A stretch of 64,000 bases of DNA from Strix aluco (GCF_031877795.1 NC_133971.1:96824154-96888153), one strand, 5' to 3'; counted from the stretch's first letter, positions 1 to 13,343 are shown. Numbers and translations are program-made. The notes: generated from the letters alone by a model not told the origin.

Positions 1-3000
1 AGAATTTTTAAAGAAACTAATTTTCTTTAATAATTTTTCTCAAGCAGTTCAATCACCCTAAAGGTTGCCCATCTTACAACAGAAGTGATAGGCTTTTCCT
101 GGCGTTCTCCTGGTATGGGTCAGTGGACAGCCAGGTGGAGAGACAGGAAATGGAACTAGACCATGGGAAGGAAAAGCAGTGTTACAAAGGGAGACTGTCA
201 GCTGGAAATGAAGTAGTACTTTGGACAGAGTCAGTAAATCTAGGAACTGACTCTTTATACGAGTATCCACGTAATTAGGGGTGTTTAATTTATCTATCCA
301 TTGTTCATAATGTATACTTCAAGTTAGCATTTCTCTGTTTTGAGGTGAATTTTGTTTCTGCTATTTAGAAACTAAAATTTTTAAAAAATTCTACTTTGGA
401 CAAAGATGTTTGAGGAGGTGAGGGTCTTGCAGGTTGTTTCTTTAAATATGATTTTGTTTGTTCTGTCTGAGGAATGTATCCTTGATTACATACCTTGTGG
501 ACACAGTTCAGTTCTGAAGATCATCTTAATGGCAGCCCTCTGATGCTGGGCTTTCACACCTTTGTGTCTCTCTTTGGAGACACTGAGCTTTGCTCTCAGC
601 AGTTTAAAAGCAGTTATTAAAGAAATTCTAGTTCCTGGAAAATGGCGATTTCCTAGGGAACCAGGAACTTGCCTCATTTCCTGAAGTATTTGCAGGCATC
701 ATGTTGGCCCAGAGAAGGAATATACTAACAGCTTGTCTGGCAGCCAGGGTGTTAGTTGATTTTGATCTTGGATAAAGGGAAGGAGTTACTGAAAGGTTTT
801 TGGAGGAAAAAAAGGGAAGACTGTGGCTTCAGAGCCCTGGCAGTTGTGGCAGAAACATAGTTTATATATGGAATCTTAAAAAGATGTAGTAGGATAGTGG
901 GGAAGAGATGAATAAGATGTCCAGGTTCCAGCTTGCTTGTTTATCAAGACTGGTCATGTCATCTTCTGTCCCTTTTTGTTTAACTTAGATTGCTTTAATG
1001 GTTTGAAGAGTGGGGGAGATTCTTCGTAAGGGCAGCAGCAATTCTGGGTCCCCCATGTAAGAAGAAACCGTTTGGTTCTCGTGCTCTGGTAGGGCATGGG
1101 AGTTGTTCCTTCTGCATGCGTTTGAAAGACAGTTGCAACTTCACACAGTGTGCTGTCAGTGGGTAAATTTATGGTTGCAGCTCTCCAGACCTCTGAATTC
1201 TGTTGAGATGTTTTCCCATTTTGGAGTTAGCCGAACTGAGTTTGTCAGGAATGACAAATGTATCTCCTCTGCTATGCAGTTTTGCTCTTAAACATACTTG
1301 GATGAAATACTGAGTAAGTGGGTCTTTACTTAATTCCTTGCTGTTTGTGCTGGTTTTGGCTGGGATAGAGTGAATTTTCTTCATAGGAGCTAGTATGGGG
1401 CTGTGTTTTGGATTTCTGCTGAAAACGGTGTTGGTAATACAGAGATGTTTTTGTCACTGCTGAGCAGTGCTTGCACAGTGTCAGGGCCTTTTCTGCTCCT
1501 CACCCACCCCACCAGCGGAGGGCTGGGGGTGCACAAGGAGCTGGGGGGGGACATGGCTGGGACAGCTGACCCCGACCAACCCAGGGGATGTCCCAGACTG
1601 TATGGCATCTGGCATCGTGCTCAGCATAGAGAGCTGGGGGATGCCCGGAGTGATGGCGTTTGTCTTCCCGAGTCACCCTACACGTGACGGAGCCCGGCTG
1701 TCCCAGAGGTGGCTGAGCACCTGCCTGCCGTGGGAAGGGGGGAATGAATTCCTTGTTTGGATCTGCTGTTGCTTTACCTGTTAAACTGTCTTTATCTCGA
1801 CCCGTGAGGTTGTTCACTTCTACTCTTCCGATTTCGTCCCCCATCCCACCAAGGCGGGGAATTAGCGAGCGGCTGTTGGTGCTTAGTTGCTGGCTGGTGT
1901 TAAACCATGACACTATTGCTAAACGTTAATTAAAATCCAGTGTATGTAATTAGAGGAAGTTTTATACTAGGAAGACTTTCTAGTTCTTATTGAGTGCATG
2001 TAACAACTGTAAAAAGACACCTATGGACATGTACAATCAGAGTACAAATAATTAGTATCTTGATTCGTGAAAAAACATGTCAATTAAGGCTTTATTTGTG
2101 TGGTTTTACATGGATTCAATACGCTTTGGTCTCTGGAATCTTTTCCATTTAAATCTTACAGAAACTTTCTTTGTAATTTTGGTATTATGTGTGTATGTAT
2201 TGTTGCGTTTATTAGATAACTGCCTTTGCCATTGTGGCCCCTTCACAGGATCTTGAAATCCCTCAGGCAGAGGGTAGACTGAGGTCCAGGTCTGCAGCAC
2301 TGCGTAAGTGTGGCAATCATCTTCCTTAGGTACAGGAAGGAGAGTTGAGCTGTACTGGTGACTTGTCTAGTCTTTCTTGGTTTTGAATAAAAACTTGCTT
2401 TTGAATAAAGGGATTTTAAAATCTTATAATGAAGTAAAACCAGTATTACCAGCATTATGAAACAATCTTATGTCTGATAAGTAGAGATTATAACCATATG
2501 CTTTACAAAACTAGTGAAGTCTTGATGATGAGCATTTACCATGATAGGCTATTATATAGTCTCCATTAAGTAAAGGAATTAATTAAGAGAGCAAATTCAT
2601 CAGTTGCAATGGTATATTCCTATTTTATAGAGAATGACATGCTGGGTTCAGCTCTGCAGAAGGACTTGGTGCAATGAAAAGGAGTTAATAAGTTAGACAA
2701 AGCCACAAAACCATGAAGTGGACCATGTAAACAATTTTCAAAACTGTTATATATTTGTTTGAAAATACATGAAATGTCTGTGTGTATTCCATTATCCTTG
2801 ATAATGGAAATTTTCCTCAGTTGCCTTTCTTAGAGTCCATAATAACTTCAGGTAGCCAGTGTTCGTGAATACATAAGTCTTGCAGATTTTTGTCAAGCAA
2901 AGGGATTATGCCATTTTAATAAACTGCATCTTTCTGAGGAACGGTTAGTGCTGCGTGTGTTGATAATGATATGCATAAAAAATATGTATTTAGACATGTA

Positions 3001-4619
3001 TGCATTTTGATTAGTTTTTCTTAGCATTATTACAGCTGAATTCAACAGTCAGAAAGTAGTTTCCCTCCAGAGCTCAAGATAATGAGCTAAGAGGAGGAGG
3101 AAGTGAGCTCCTGAAGTTGTTGGATGCGTCTCCATTGGCAGGTGGCTTCCAGCAGACCTTCTGCCGTGGGGTGTGCAGCTTCTTGCTCGCCTGAGCTAAC
3201 AGGAGCTCGGAGAGCACTGGTGTGGTCAGTCACACTGTGTTGCTCTGGTGGCCGGTGTTAGCTGAGACTGGAGACAGAACGTTGAGTGATAAAATGAGAA
3301 TGTTTTCCAGTCCTTTAAGTGCTGATATAAAGCAGAAGGGCAGACAGGATGCTTCCTAAATGGGTGCTTTCTGACAGTAACACCTTTTAACGCTGAATAC
3401 TCACTTGGGCCTGATAATTACGTTAAAAACAGCTCTGTCACAACAACACAAATCATACCTGTGCGTGGTAATGAAAGAGAATGAAAAAATGTCTGTCTGT
3501 GCTTTCTTTAACTGATTTTTGTAGATCTCTACAAGTGATTCCCCTGCACACCTCTGCATATTATTGAAACCTTTGTGGAAAAAGGCAAATGTCACAGTGG
3601 GATTTAAATGTAAAAGCACACCCAAAGTTAGTTTTTCTTTTTCCATGGCGTTTGTAAAGTTTCAGTTTTGAGTTACCTGTTATGTTGGGGAGTTGGAAGA
3701 AGAAAACCCAACAGCAGAGGCCAATGGCAAACAAAAAGAGCAGTATCTGGAAAATGTTATCTGTTAGTCGAAAGAAAATCCTAAAGATCTGGTGTTGGTT
3801 AGCCTAGAAAGGGTAAGTTTGAAGGGAGACGATGGTCTCAGAGTAAAGTGCTGTTGCAGAGAGGAGAGGTGAACAGAACCACATGCAGTTCATTCAGATT
3901 GCATCAAGAAAGATTCAGATTATGCAGTAGGAAGTGTGTAAGAGTGAAAACTGTGAATGACTAGAATAAATTACATTGGAGGCTGTAGAATCTCTGTTAA
4001 GGAAGGTCTTTAAAGTAGGTGAGACACCTGTCAGGATTAGTGTAGATACAGCAGATCCTTCTTTAGAGTTGCTGAAAGACAGCATTGTGAACATTGGGAC
4101 ACTTACCCCGTAATTCTTATAAAGCAGTTTAATTTATAGAAAACAGTGCAACAGTCTCAAACTGTTGGTAGAAACACATTTGTTACCATCTTCGAGAAGG
4201 CTCCTTGGGTTCATAATGCAAACATCAAGGAAAATCTAGAGTTAGGAGGAATTGCAAGTGCCTCATGTTGTTTTTATGGAAGTCTGAAGTATCTTGCTGT
4301 AATCACAGTGTATGTGGGAGAGGGTAGGAGGGAGTGTAGGAGAGGGGGCAGGAAGAAAGTCACTGAAGAGAAATTTGTGTGTAGAATGAAATCTCTAGGT
4401 TACAGTCTGTGAAGTTGATTTCTGTAGCTCTTGGTGTCATGGTTTGACTGCACACTTGCACTGGAACACTGTTCTGTAATGTATAGTATCTGCAAGTATT
4501 ACTTCAGAAGTGAAGGAACACCTTTCTGCATGGCATATATGAACATACGCTTATGTTGTGTAAGACTGTGCTGTTGGAGCTTAAAATTCTGAGAGGATGA
4601 CTTTCTGTTTATTTTACAG
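1..4619 (+). other. ZNF532: ZNF532 5' non-coding region (intron upstream of first coding exon)
   Basis: No coding exon is recognised before the splice acceptor at 4618-4619 (a T-rich tract ending ATTTTACAG). Mammalian ZNF532 has several 5' untranslated exons far upstream, so this stretch is most simply an intron of the same gene; the promoter is not in the window. The sequence is AT-rich and unremarkable except for a solo LTR at 1346-1912. All open frames here are short and resemble nothing I recognise. The intron assignment is inference from gene structure; the acceptor is seen directly. Confidence 0.7.
1346..1912 (+). mobile_element. Solo LTR of an avian endogenous retrovirus (ERVL-like)
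   Basis: The element starts TGTGCTGGTTTTGGCTGGGA and ends GTTAAACCATGACA, so it has TG...CA termini. It is flanked by a 5-bp target-site duplication with one mismatch (CTGTT at 1341-1345, CTATT at 1913-1917). The body matches my memory of a very common avian ERVL-type LTR, including the blocks TGGCGTTTGTCTTCCCGAGT and TTAAACTGTCTTTATCTCGA. The 567-bp length is normal for such an LTR. No internal gag/pol sequence is attached, so this is a recombined solo LTR. The TATA region is decayed (GCATAGAGAGCTGG). Family name is from memory; termini and duplication are seen in the sequence. Confidence 0.85.
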
Positions 4620-4639
4620 ATTTGCTTGCAATCAAATAG

Positions 4640-6979
4640 ATGACCATGGGGGATATGAAGACCCCAGATTTTGATGACCTTCTTGCAGCCTTTGACATAC
4701 CAGACATGGTTGATCCAAAAGCAGCTATTGAATCTGGACATGATGACCATGAAAGCCACATCAAACAAAATGCTCACGCAGATGAAGACTCTCACGCCCC
4801 GTCATCATCTGATGTTGGTGTGAGTGTCATTGTGAAAAACGTGCGTACTATTGATTCTTCTGAAGGAGTAGACAAGGATGGCCACCATTCCACAGGCAAT
4901 GGCTTGCATAATGGCTTTCTAACGTCATCAGCTCTGGATAGCTACAGTAAAGATGAAGGGAAGTCACTTAAAGATGATGGGTCAGCTTCTGAGACGACAC
5001 TGAAGGATTCAGCTTTCAACCAGTTTAGCCCAATATCAAGTGCTGAAGAATTTGATGACGATGAGAAAATTGAGGTAGATGACCCGCCGGATAAAGAGGA
5101 GATACGTGCAAATTTCAGAGCAAATGTCTTGGCAGGATCTGTATCTCAGCAGGAATATGACAAACTAAAGGCACTTGGAGGGGAGAACTTAATTAAATCT
5201 GGAATCCCAGTTTCAAGTAGTATAGATAAAAATAAAGTTGCTAAACGAGAGACAGAGACAAACTCCATGAATTTAAGTGTCTATGAGCCTTTTAAAGCTC
5301 GAAAAACAGAGGACAAATTGCTAAAAGACAATTCTGAGAAGCTTCTTGAAAACAGGGTACTTGATGGAAAACTGAGTACTGAAAAAAGCGAAACAAATCT
5401 TGCCAGCATTACACAGTCCAAAGCAAAGTCATCAGCAAAGCTTTCTTCATGCATTGCGGCAATTGCAGCACTGAGTGCTAAGAAGGCAGCTACGGATACC
5501 AGTAAAGATCTACAGTCTAATTCAGCAGAATCTTCTCCATTACCAAAAGACATGAGTGAAAGTCCCCGGGCTGTAGAAAAATCACCTGAATCTCAGAGTC
5601 TCATTGATGGTGCTAAAAAACCATCTATCAAACCACCTGATAGTCCCAGAAGTGTATCGAGCGAAAACAGTAGCAAAGGGTCTCCGTCTTCTCCTGCAGG
5701 GTCGACACCAGCAATTCCTAAAGTTCGCATAAAAACCATCAAGACTTCTTCCGGAGAGATCAAGAGAACTGTTACTAGAGTGTTGCCAGAAGTCGACTTG
5801 GACTCTGGTAAGAAGCCGGAGCAGACTGCTTCCATGGTGACTTCCATGACATCTCTCCTGTCCTCACCAACTTCTGCGGCTGTCCTTTCCTCTCCTCCCA
5901 GAGCTCCTCTCCAGTCCACCGTTGTCACCAACGCAGTTGGATCTGCAGAACTTGCGCCAAAGCAGGTCACTATCAAACCCGTGGCTACTGCCTTTCTCCC
6001 TGTTTCAGCGGTTAAAACAGCAGGTTCACAGGTTATTAATTTGAAGCTCGCTAACAATACTACAGTGAAAGCCACTGTAATATCTGCTGCTTCGGTGCAG
6101 AGTGCCAGCAGCGCCATCATCAAAGCTGCCAACGCCATACAACAGCAGACTGTTGTGGTGCCAGCATCGAGCCTTGCCAGTGCTAAACTCGTGCCAAAGA
6201 CAGTCCATCTTGCCAACCTTAATCTTCTGCCTCAAGGTGCTCAAACCACCTCTGAACTCCGCCAAGTGCTAACGAAACCTCAGCAACAAATAAAGCAGGC
6301 AATAATTTCTGCAGCAGCCTCACAGCCTTCGAAAAAAGTGTCTCGAGTCCAGGTGGTGTCATCTCTACAAAGTTCTGTAGTGGAAGCATTCAATAAGGTG
6401 CTGAGCAGCGTCAATCCCGTACCAGTTTACATCCCAAACCTTAGTCCCCCTGCCAATGCCGGAATAACGTTGCCAACACGAGGTTACAAGTGTCTGGAGT
6501 GTGGCGACTCGTTTGCTCTCGAGAAGAGCCTGACCCAGCATTATGACAGGAGAAGCGTGCGAATTGAAGTGACGTGTAATCATTGCACAAAGAATTTAGT
6601 TTTCTACAATAAATGCAGCCTTCTTTCCCACGCTCGTGGACACAAGGAGAAGGGAGTTGTAATGCAGTGTTCACACCTGATTTTAAAACCAGTCCCAGCA
6701 GATCAAATGATAGCATCTCCTTCAAGCAATACTGCTGCGCCGGTGCTTCAGAGCCCCGCGGGAGCTGGCACGCATGCTGTGACGAAGATCCAGTCTGGCC
6801 TAACTGGGACAGTAATATCGGCCCCGGCAAGCACGCCCGTCATCCCAGCTATGCCGCTGGACGAAGACCCGTCGAAACTCTGTAGGCATAGTCTAAAGTG
6901 TCTGGAGTGTAATGAAGTTTTCCAAGATGAGACATCTCTTGCAACTCATTTCCAGCAGGCTGCAGACACAAGTGGACAA
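4640..6979 (+). CDS. ZNF532: ZNF532 coding exon 1 (residues 1-780)
   Basis: This large exon begins 20 bases after the acceptor at 4619. An in-frame TAG sits directly before the ATG at 4640, so no upstream start is possible. The first ATG has a weak context (T at -3), while the third codon, also ATG, has A at -3 and G at +4. It encodes the start MTMGDMKTPDFDDLL, the acidic patch, Ser/Pro-rich segments, an Ala/Val-rich segment, and the first fingers: C618/C621-H634, C646/C649-H664/H668 and C754/C757. The donor is CAA|GTAGAG at 6979/6980, phase 0, and the next exon restores the known Q-KTC junction. Reading through the donor gives 35 unrelated residues to a stop at 7087. The exon is 2340 bases, 60% of the CDS. 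Confidence 0.97.
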
Positions 6980-9900
6980 GTAGAGTATCATATGTTTAAA
7001 TTCCAATGTTTCACCTATAAGCCTAGGAGACTTTGGATATGCGTTTACTTTCATTTAGCTGTTAATTACCTCAACCTCCGTGATTAAAAGCATAAACAAA
7101 AACAGCAAAAAAACCTTGCAAGCACTTACATAGTGAATGTCAACATTTTTAAAATAAGGGTTTTCTTAGAATTTTTTAGCCCAGAAGTCTGAAATTTACG
7201 CTATTTTTGCTAAAATTTAGCGTTAGCTTTTTTTACAGCTGAACATTATAATACTGAAATTAATAACGGTCTTTACTAAGAATTTTTAATGATTCTCTCT
7301 GTGCTTTGGAATTTGAATAGCCTATGGAATCCACTTAATTGGCACCCTCATTAACAGCCCGCCTATTCAATCTGAATGGTGGTTTTAAGTGATTCATTCT
7401 TGGTTTGTCTTCAGTTTTTATTAATTTCATACAGCACCATAAGTAAGCTAGGCGTTCCTCTTACCTGCAGGGACTCTAGGCAGTGAATAAATGGCACACT
7501 GATCCTGCTGGAAGGAGATGCATGCTGTTCTCTTCAGGTCTCTTTAACAAGTGCAAAGTGGTGCTCACTAGCATGCATTTCTGTGTGACCATTTGTTTAT
7601 TTGTGTTGGTTTTCCTTTCCTCTTAGGGTTGCTAATGAGTTAAACTTACAAACCATTTTGAAATTCTTCACTAATGTATGTGGCCTAATCTGAAAGAAAC
7701 ACGTCATTCAATAAAAGTTAACATTAATCAGTGTGCGATGTATTTTATAATCTTATAAGAGTTAAGATAGTTAATTAAATGATACAGTTAGATTTCTGTT
7801 GGGGCGTGCCAATTAAAAGGGATTCTGGTGTGTTTCAAAGCATTCAGTTGAGCTTGGTGTTCCAGCTTCTTGCTATGTGGGAAGCTGAAAACCTGCAAAC
7901 ACACTCAGACTGATCAAGACAGGAATGCCCCAGGAATATTCCTGGGAGTCGCACAGCAGTGTACAGGATAAAGGTTTTTAAGTCCTGCAGTTAGGAAAAA
8001 GCCCACTAGTCACAGAAGGGCAGACAGGTTCGTGTCAGAATCTGCGAAACTTAAGACCTTTTTCTGTGGCCGTGAAGCAGCTGCTCCGCGCCCACCACTA
8101 CAGATAGTAATGTGGAGAGATTTGAATGTGGAGATCATCCTGACGATGTGGATCACGTGGCTCTGCCTCAGATCCTACTTCGCTAACTGGCTAGCAGACC
8201 TAGGCTGAAATTGCCTGGATTCAGTGAAATACCATGTGAGTGAATTTGTTTGCAAGAAGATACTACAGACGTGTCTACCTGAAGTGAGTTTAAGCTTTTT
8301 GTCAGAAGTTAGCAGAACGTATTTCATCCTTAGATCTTGCTGCAGTTTTGAATGGTATCTAATGGCTGACCATGAGTGTATTCTGCACCAGCTCGTTACT
8401 TAATACTTGGTAATTGTTTTTAGCTAACTGCTTTGCCGGTGCTTATTGGTGTTAGATTTATCTTTTTTTCCGTAATAGGTCCATTAGGTATCATTTGGTA
8501 TGCTAAGATCGAGTAGTCCTTGTGAAAACCCTGTTGTTCTTGGTACTATAAAATCAAGCAATTAAGAAGGCACCAAGATAAAGCAAGTGGATGAGAGACA
8601 GACAGATGTACTGAGAATAGGTTGGGAGGATGAGGTAAGGATAAAATGAGACAAGTGGAGAAGAACAAAGACAAAGTGATGTGCTCGCTTTCTGTGGGGG
8701 CCTTTTTTTGTATGGACGGATAAACTGAACAGATTTGTGGAAACTCCTTTTGCCCTTTCCTGCCACCTCTGTCTGGCACTTCTGCCCTGTTGCTGCCGAG
8801 TTTGTTCTCCCTGCATGTCCCATTAGATACTGGCTATGCTGGTGATTTACTATGGGGAAGCAACAGAGATACTCCTAGAATGTCAATATATAACTGCAGT
8901 TAGGTGGAAAGATCAGTGTGGGTACGCAGCTGCTGCTCCTCAGGGAGGAGAGCTGATGAGGAAAGTGCAGGAAGCAGCCGGCCTTGCCCGCTGCCAGTCA
9001 GTGTGTTCGTGTCTCTTGGTGGAAACTTGCTCTCTTAAGAGCTGATGTATGAACAAGGCCTTAATACCTGCTTTATTAGGCCATGGATTTCCAGGGTTTA
9101 AAAAAAAAAAAAAAACAAAACCAAAAAACAAAATCTTTTTGCTGCAAAGCACTGGAGGAGAAGAAGCTATTTTCATGTTCATTTTTAAAAAACAGTCTTA
9201 ATAAGCATACTTTTAAATCTTTGTTGAAATATCCTCTTAAAAATTAATTAAATATTTTTCTTAGTCCTTTTCAAATATCGAGCAGCAGTTTTCAATTCTG
9301 TGCTGGTTTTTTTTCACATTGCATTTTATTGCATACTGCAGTGTTGCAGCTTTTCTGAAATGCCCGGCATAGAAACTGTTTAACTGAATAGTTGCTTTAG
9401 TGAGAGCAATACATCCTGTTTTCTTGATAAGTTATCTTTTTGTCCGTTTTTTTTTGTCCCAAGCATTGTTGCAAGGGTAGTGTTTTCTGAAGAAAGACTC
9501 TGTATAGGCATTTATTAATAAACATTTTGGTACTTTTTCATTATATGTTACCCCTTGAAAAGCTTGGATGAGAAATTCTCTGACTTCTGTTTTCCTTTTT
9601 AGTGGTCAGCACTGGCTTTTTGTTGTAAAACCTATTTTTATGGGAGGAAGAAGACAGGAAAGTTAGATGAAATTGATACTTTAACTTTGGAAGGAAGGAA
9701 GCAAGAATAAAAATAAACATTTGTTTTTTGCAAACAAATAGTAGGAAAAAAGTTATTATTTGCAGCTTACTATTCTTTCTAGTGCCCACCTAATTGCTCT
9801 TGAAATGGAAATTGTGTACTGTTCTGTGTTCTCAATGAGTCTAAGCAGTAACTAGCTGTTACTTCTTGTTCTTCTTAAACTCCTGTTATGAAGTTAGAAT

Positions 9901-12900
9901 GTTTCTTTTAAAATAAAGAACAGAAAAAGAGCCCTAGCAATTAAAGATGTTCCCTATAAAGTTGTTAACCTTTCTGTAATATTTTACTTTCATTAATATT
10001 CCTGTTAAAGGGAAAGGGACCACTCACTGACAAGTTTCCTGGCTGAATGAAACCTTCATCTACTTACTGGGGGGGTGTGGGGGGGAAGTAGCAAACCTGT
10101 GCTTATTAATGTTAATATTTGTCTTATTTACAGATGTAAGTGTATAGCTCCCATGGAAACTACATAGCTCATTTCCCTTCATACTCATAGTTCTTGTGTA
10201 TCTTTATTTTCCACCTCCACCATTTTTTCTTCTAACCCTTTTTTTTCTGAAACTTTGACTTTAAATGCAGGCAGGTGATGATTTTCACAAACTGTGTTTT
10301 ATTTTGGTATGGGTTGGAATGAGAGAACTGGAAGTTAATACCACCTTAAGCCCAAAATAAAATGGTAAGCAAACACGCTGAATTTCAGAATTTCACAGTA
10401 GATTCTTCTTGTTCTACTGTAATCAGTTACAGTTAAACATTTTACTGTACTCATCAAAACAGCAAACCAGTGGTCTTAACAGACAGCATTATTAGCATTT
10501 TGAGTCAGCCTGGCATTACAGATGAATCTTGCAGGCTGCTTGTTGCAAACTGGGGGAGATGTGCTTACCTGGGGTTGGAATGTTGGAGAGCTCTTCGTGG
10601 CACGGCACCCCGGTTTGCCTTTGTAGGGCTGCAGATGAAAGGCTTCGGAAGGACTGTGAGAACTCCCTGTGTTTCTGTTACTGGAGTAGGAAGTTCTGTT
10701 GCTGTTTTCTTATGTAATCAAACAATACTCCAGAATCTCCAGTTTTATATGGCTGCTCATTAATACATAAGAGGCAAAAGATAGATTTTAGGGATGGTAC
10801 TGAAGCCAAGTAAATGTAGCAAGCACATTTTAAGTAGAGTTACGGTTAGTCAGGATTTTGCCTTTAAGCCTGAGCTGAAGACAAAGTTAACATCCCAAAC
10901 CAGTTCTGTGCAGTTTGGAGGCCCAGCCATAGCTGTGTGGTCAATTGAGGACAAATATTTGGCATTTCAAAGTGAATATTTGTATGTGTCTGAACACAGT
11001 TTCAGTCTTGCTGTGTCACAAAGGCTGCAGTCAGGGTGGTAGTTCAGAATCCCTGCAGACAGTTAACCCCAGGAAAGCCTTCCACGAGGGTAGCTAATGT
11101 GTCTGTGCTATCTACTGATATTTTAGGCTGGCAGTAGTGCTAATACTGAACCTGAATTTGAGTAACAGTAGGTTTTCTTTGCTTAACTTCCTCTATTTTA
11201 ATGTTTTGCATTTTGCCATCTTGATGTCGTCAGGACATTTGGGAACTGTGTTTGGATGGAGACTGTGTTCAAACATATCAGGCCACCTTGTTCACAGAGT
11301 AAACATTAAAAGTGAACTGTATGAAAATACACCTCTTGCTTCTGTGTGTGTGACCACGAGATGTTTCATGTTAACATTTCTACCTAAAATTACTGTTTTG
11401 AAAAAAAGAAACAGAGTATTTGCATGCACCCTCAAAAAAGGCATTTAGATTAAGCTGGTTTGGAAAAAGAATGAAAATGGAATGTAAAACTACAAAAATA
11501 TACTTGTTCTTAGAATATCAGTACTACTGTAAAAATGCTAAGGCAATTAAGAAGTTGCTTTAGACCTTGCTATTAAACAGTGTTCTATTAGAAAAAAAAA
11601 TCCTTTTTTGCTGTGACTGTGAAGGCTTTTTCCTTCCATCATTGGAGTTAGTGTCTGTCTCCTGTTGATTAAATGGGAACAGGTTATTTTTTTACTGGCA
11701 TAGTTGCTAATACTAGTAAGTCAGACTCCTGTGAAGGTTATTTGTAACACTGTACTATTTCTTCTACAATGGTAGCTTTGATTCTGCTATTATGTGATCT
11801 GGATCTTACTGTTTTTTAAAAGGAGAGTCACCTAAATTGGAAGAAGGAGAGACTTTTTGTGAAGCGCTTGTTTTTTACTAAGAAACTGTACCGCGAGGAA
11901 AGGGATTATTTATTAATTATTTATTTCATTATTTCTTATAGGTTAGTAAATAATTTGTAGTGCAGCTCTGGAGATCTTGTTTTGTTCTATATTCTTGCAA
12001 AATGTACACGTACTACATTTGCAAGGGATAACGTTTTTAAAAATATGCAAATCTCATGTTAAAAAAATACCCGTGTCATGAAGGAGTCTTGGTTTTGTTT
12101 TTAAATCTTCATAAGTCACTGGTGAGATTCGTAAGTCCCAAGTAATAAGAAATAATAATTTGAAAAGCCTTACAAAGCAAAGTCTTAAGAAGTTGAGTTA
12201 AAGTCCTGTTCTGCAAAGACTTGTATTTGTGCTTGACTTTGCGCCCATGAGTGTTTCTGTTGAAGTGGGTGAAGCAGCTCCCATGATGAAAGTTGAACAC
12301 GCACAGCTCCGTACAGGAGCTGTCTGCTCGGAGGTTTTTAGAGATGTATGACTGTAACTGCTTTTGCAGGTTTGGCTCTTTGTGCCCTCCAGTGATGGAA
12401 AGCAACTGTGAGCAAAAGTGAAGCCTGTTTACAGCTGGGTTGTGTCATCTCAAAAATGGCACAAAGCACCCAAAGAATGTCAGTGTTTCTGATTTGGCAT
12501 ATAGTTTAGTAAGTTACCCCTGCATGTGGAAAGATTGCCCTGCAAAGAAAAGCTCTGTAAATATTTTACATATCCCTAGTTTTTACTCAGGTGCACAATA
12601 TGTTGATACAATGCAGGTGTTCTGTTCTAGCCTCAGAAATATATTGAAATTATCCGTGCCCTTTCTGCCTGATAATACTCCATTTTATTGATATTATGGA
12701 TATTACCATAGGAATTTATCAGGAGCAAGGATCAAAGAAAGTGAGGATAGTGTGTTTGGTGGGTTTGGGTTTTTCTACTTTATGTGGTGCACTGAATTAA
12801 AGCCATAAGGTTTGATTCTCGAGCTGTACTTAGGCCCCTTGCACTATCAAAGTAATCTTGTGAGGCACCTAAGTAAAATTTATACAAACCAACGTGCATC

Positions 12901-13161
12901 TCCCGTGGTCAGTGATACATGGAAGAGCTTTGTTGTGTCAGAATGGCCCAGAACACCAGTATGTCTGGTTGCCAGTATCTGCCAGCTCTGTCCTACAAGA
13001 TTTGTCAGCAGGGCCTGCAGTTAGTACTTGCCTGCTCGTTTTGGTTCACATCACAGTCATAACATTTAACCTTTTATTTGATATATTACAGTGTTTGACA
13101 CAAGACGTTTTGTATAGCTGAACCAAACCTTTTGTTTCATCTATTTTGGTTTATCGTTTAG
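6980..13161 (+). other. ZNF532: ZNF532 intron after coding exon 1
   Basis: A 6.2-kb intron, GTAGAG...TTTAG. It is AT-rich with many T and A runs, including a long A run near 9098-9114. I see no LTR or CR1 copy and no convincing exon. An 18-bp perfect palindrome lies at 7929-7946. AATAAA hexamers occur at 7486-7491 and 7710-7715, soon after the read-through stop at 7087. G-rich runs occur at about 10068-10085. Confidence 0.85.
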
Positions 13162-13343
13162 AAGACATGCAATATCTGCCAGATGCTGCTTCCTAACCAG
13201 TGCAGTTTTGCATCACACCAGAGAATTCATCAGCATAAATCTCCATACACGTGTCCTGAATGTGGAGCAATCTGCAGATCTGTCCACTTCCAGACTCATG
13301 TCACTAAGAACTGCCTGCATTATACCCGAAGAGTTGGTTTTCG
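13162..13343 (+). CDS. ZNF532: ZNF532 coding exon 2 (residues 781-841)
   Basis: Acceptor TTTAG at 13161 and donor TTTTCG|GTCAGT at 13343/13344, phase 2. The 182 bases encode [16 protein letters not shown] onward: one C2H2 finger (C783/C786, H799/H803) and a Cys-rich second one (C811/C814, H822/H826, with extra C818 and C831), ending LHYTRRVGF before a split Arg codon. The sequence matches mammalian ZNF532 almost residue for residue. The donor has C at +3, so it is weaker than its neighbours. The open frame simply runs on into intron in other frames, and those extensions are not real. Confidence 0.96.

Noticed and set aside
5593-6216. 207-codon open frame on the minus strand inside ZNF532 exon 1
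   Set aside because: It is the antisense shadow of a well-conserved coding exon; composition and length follow from the sense codon usage.
6980-7087. Continuation of the ZNF532 exon 1 frame for 35 codons
   Set aside because: The next exon restores the conserved Q-KTC junction exactly, so 6979 is the real exon end. The extension is kept only as a possible minor isoform under findings.
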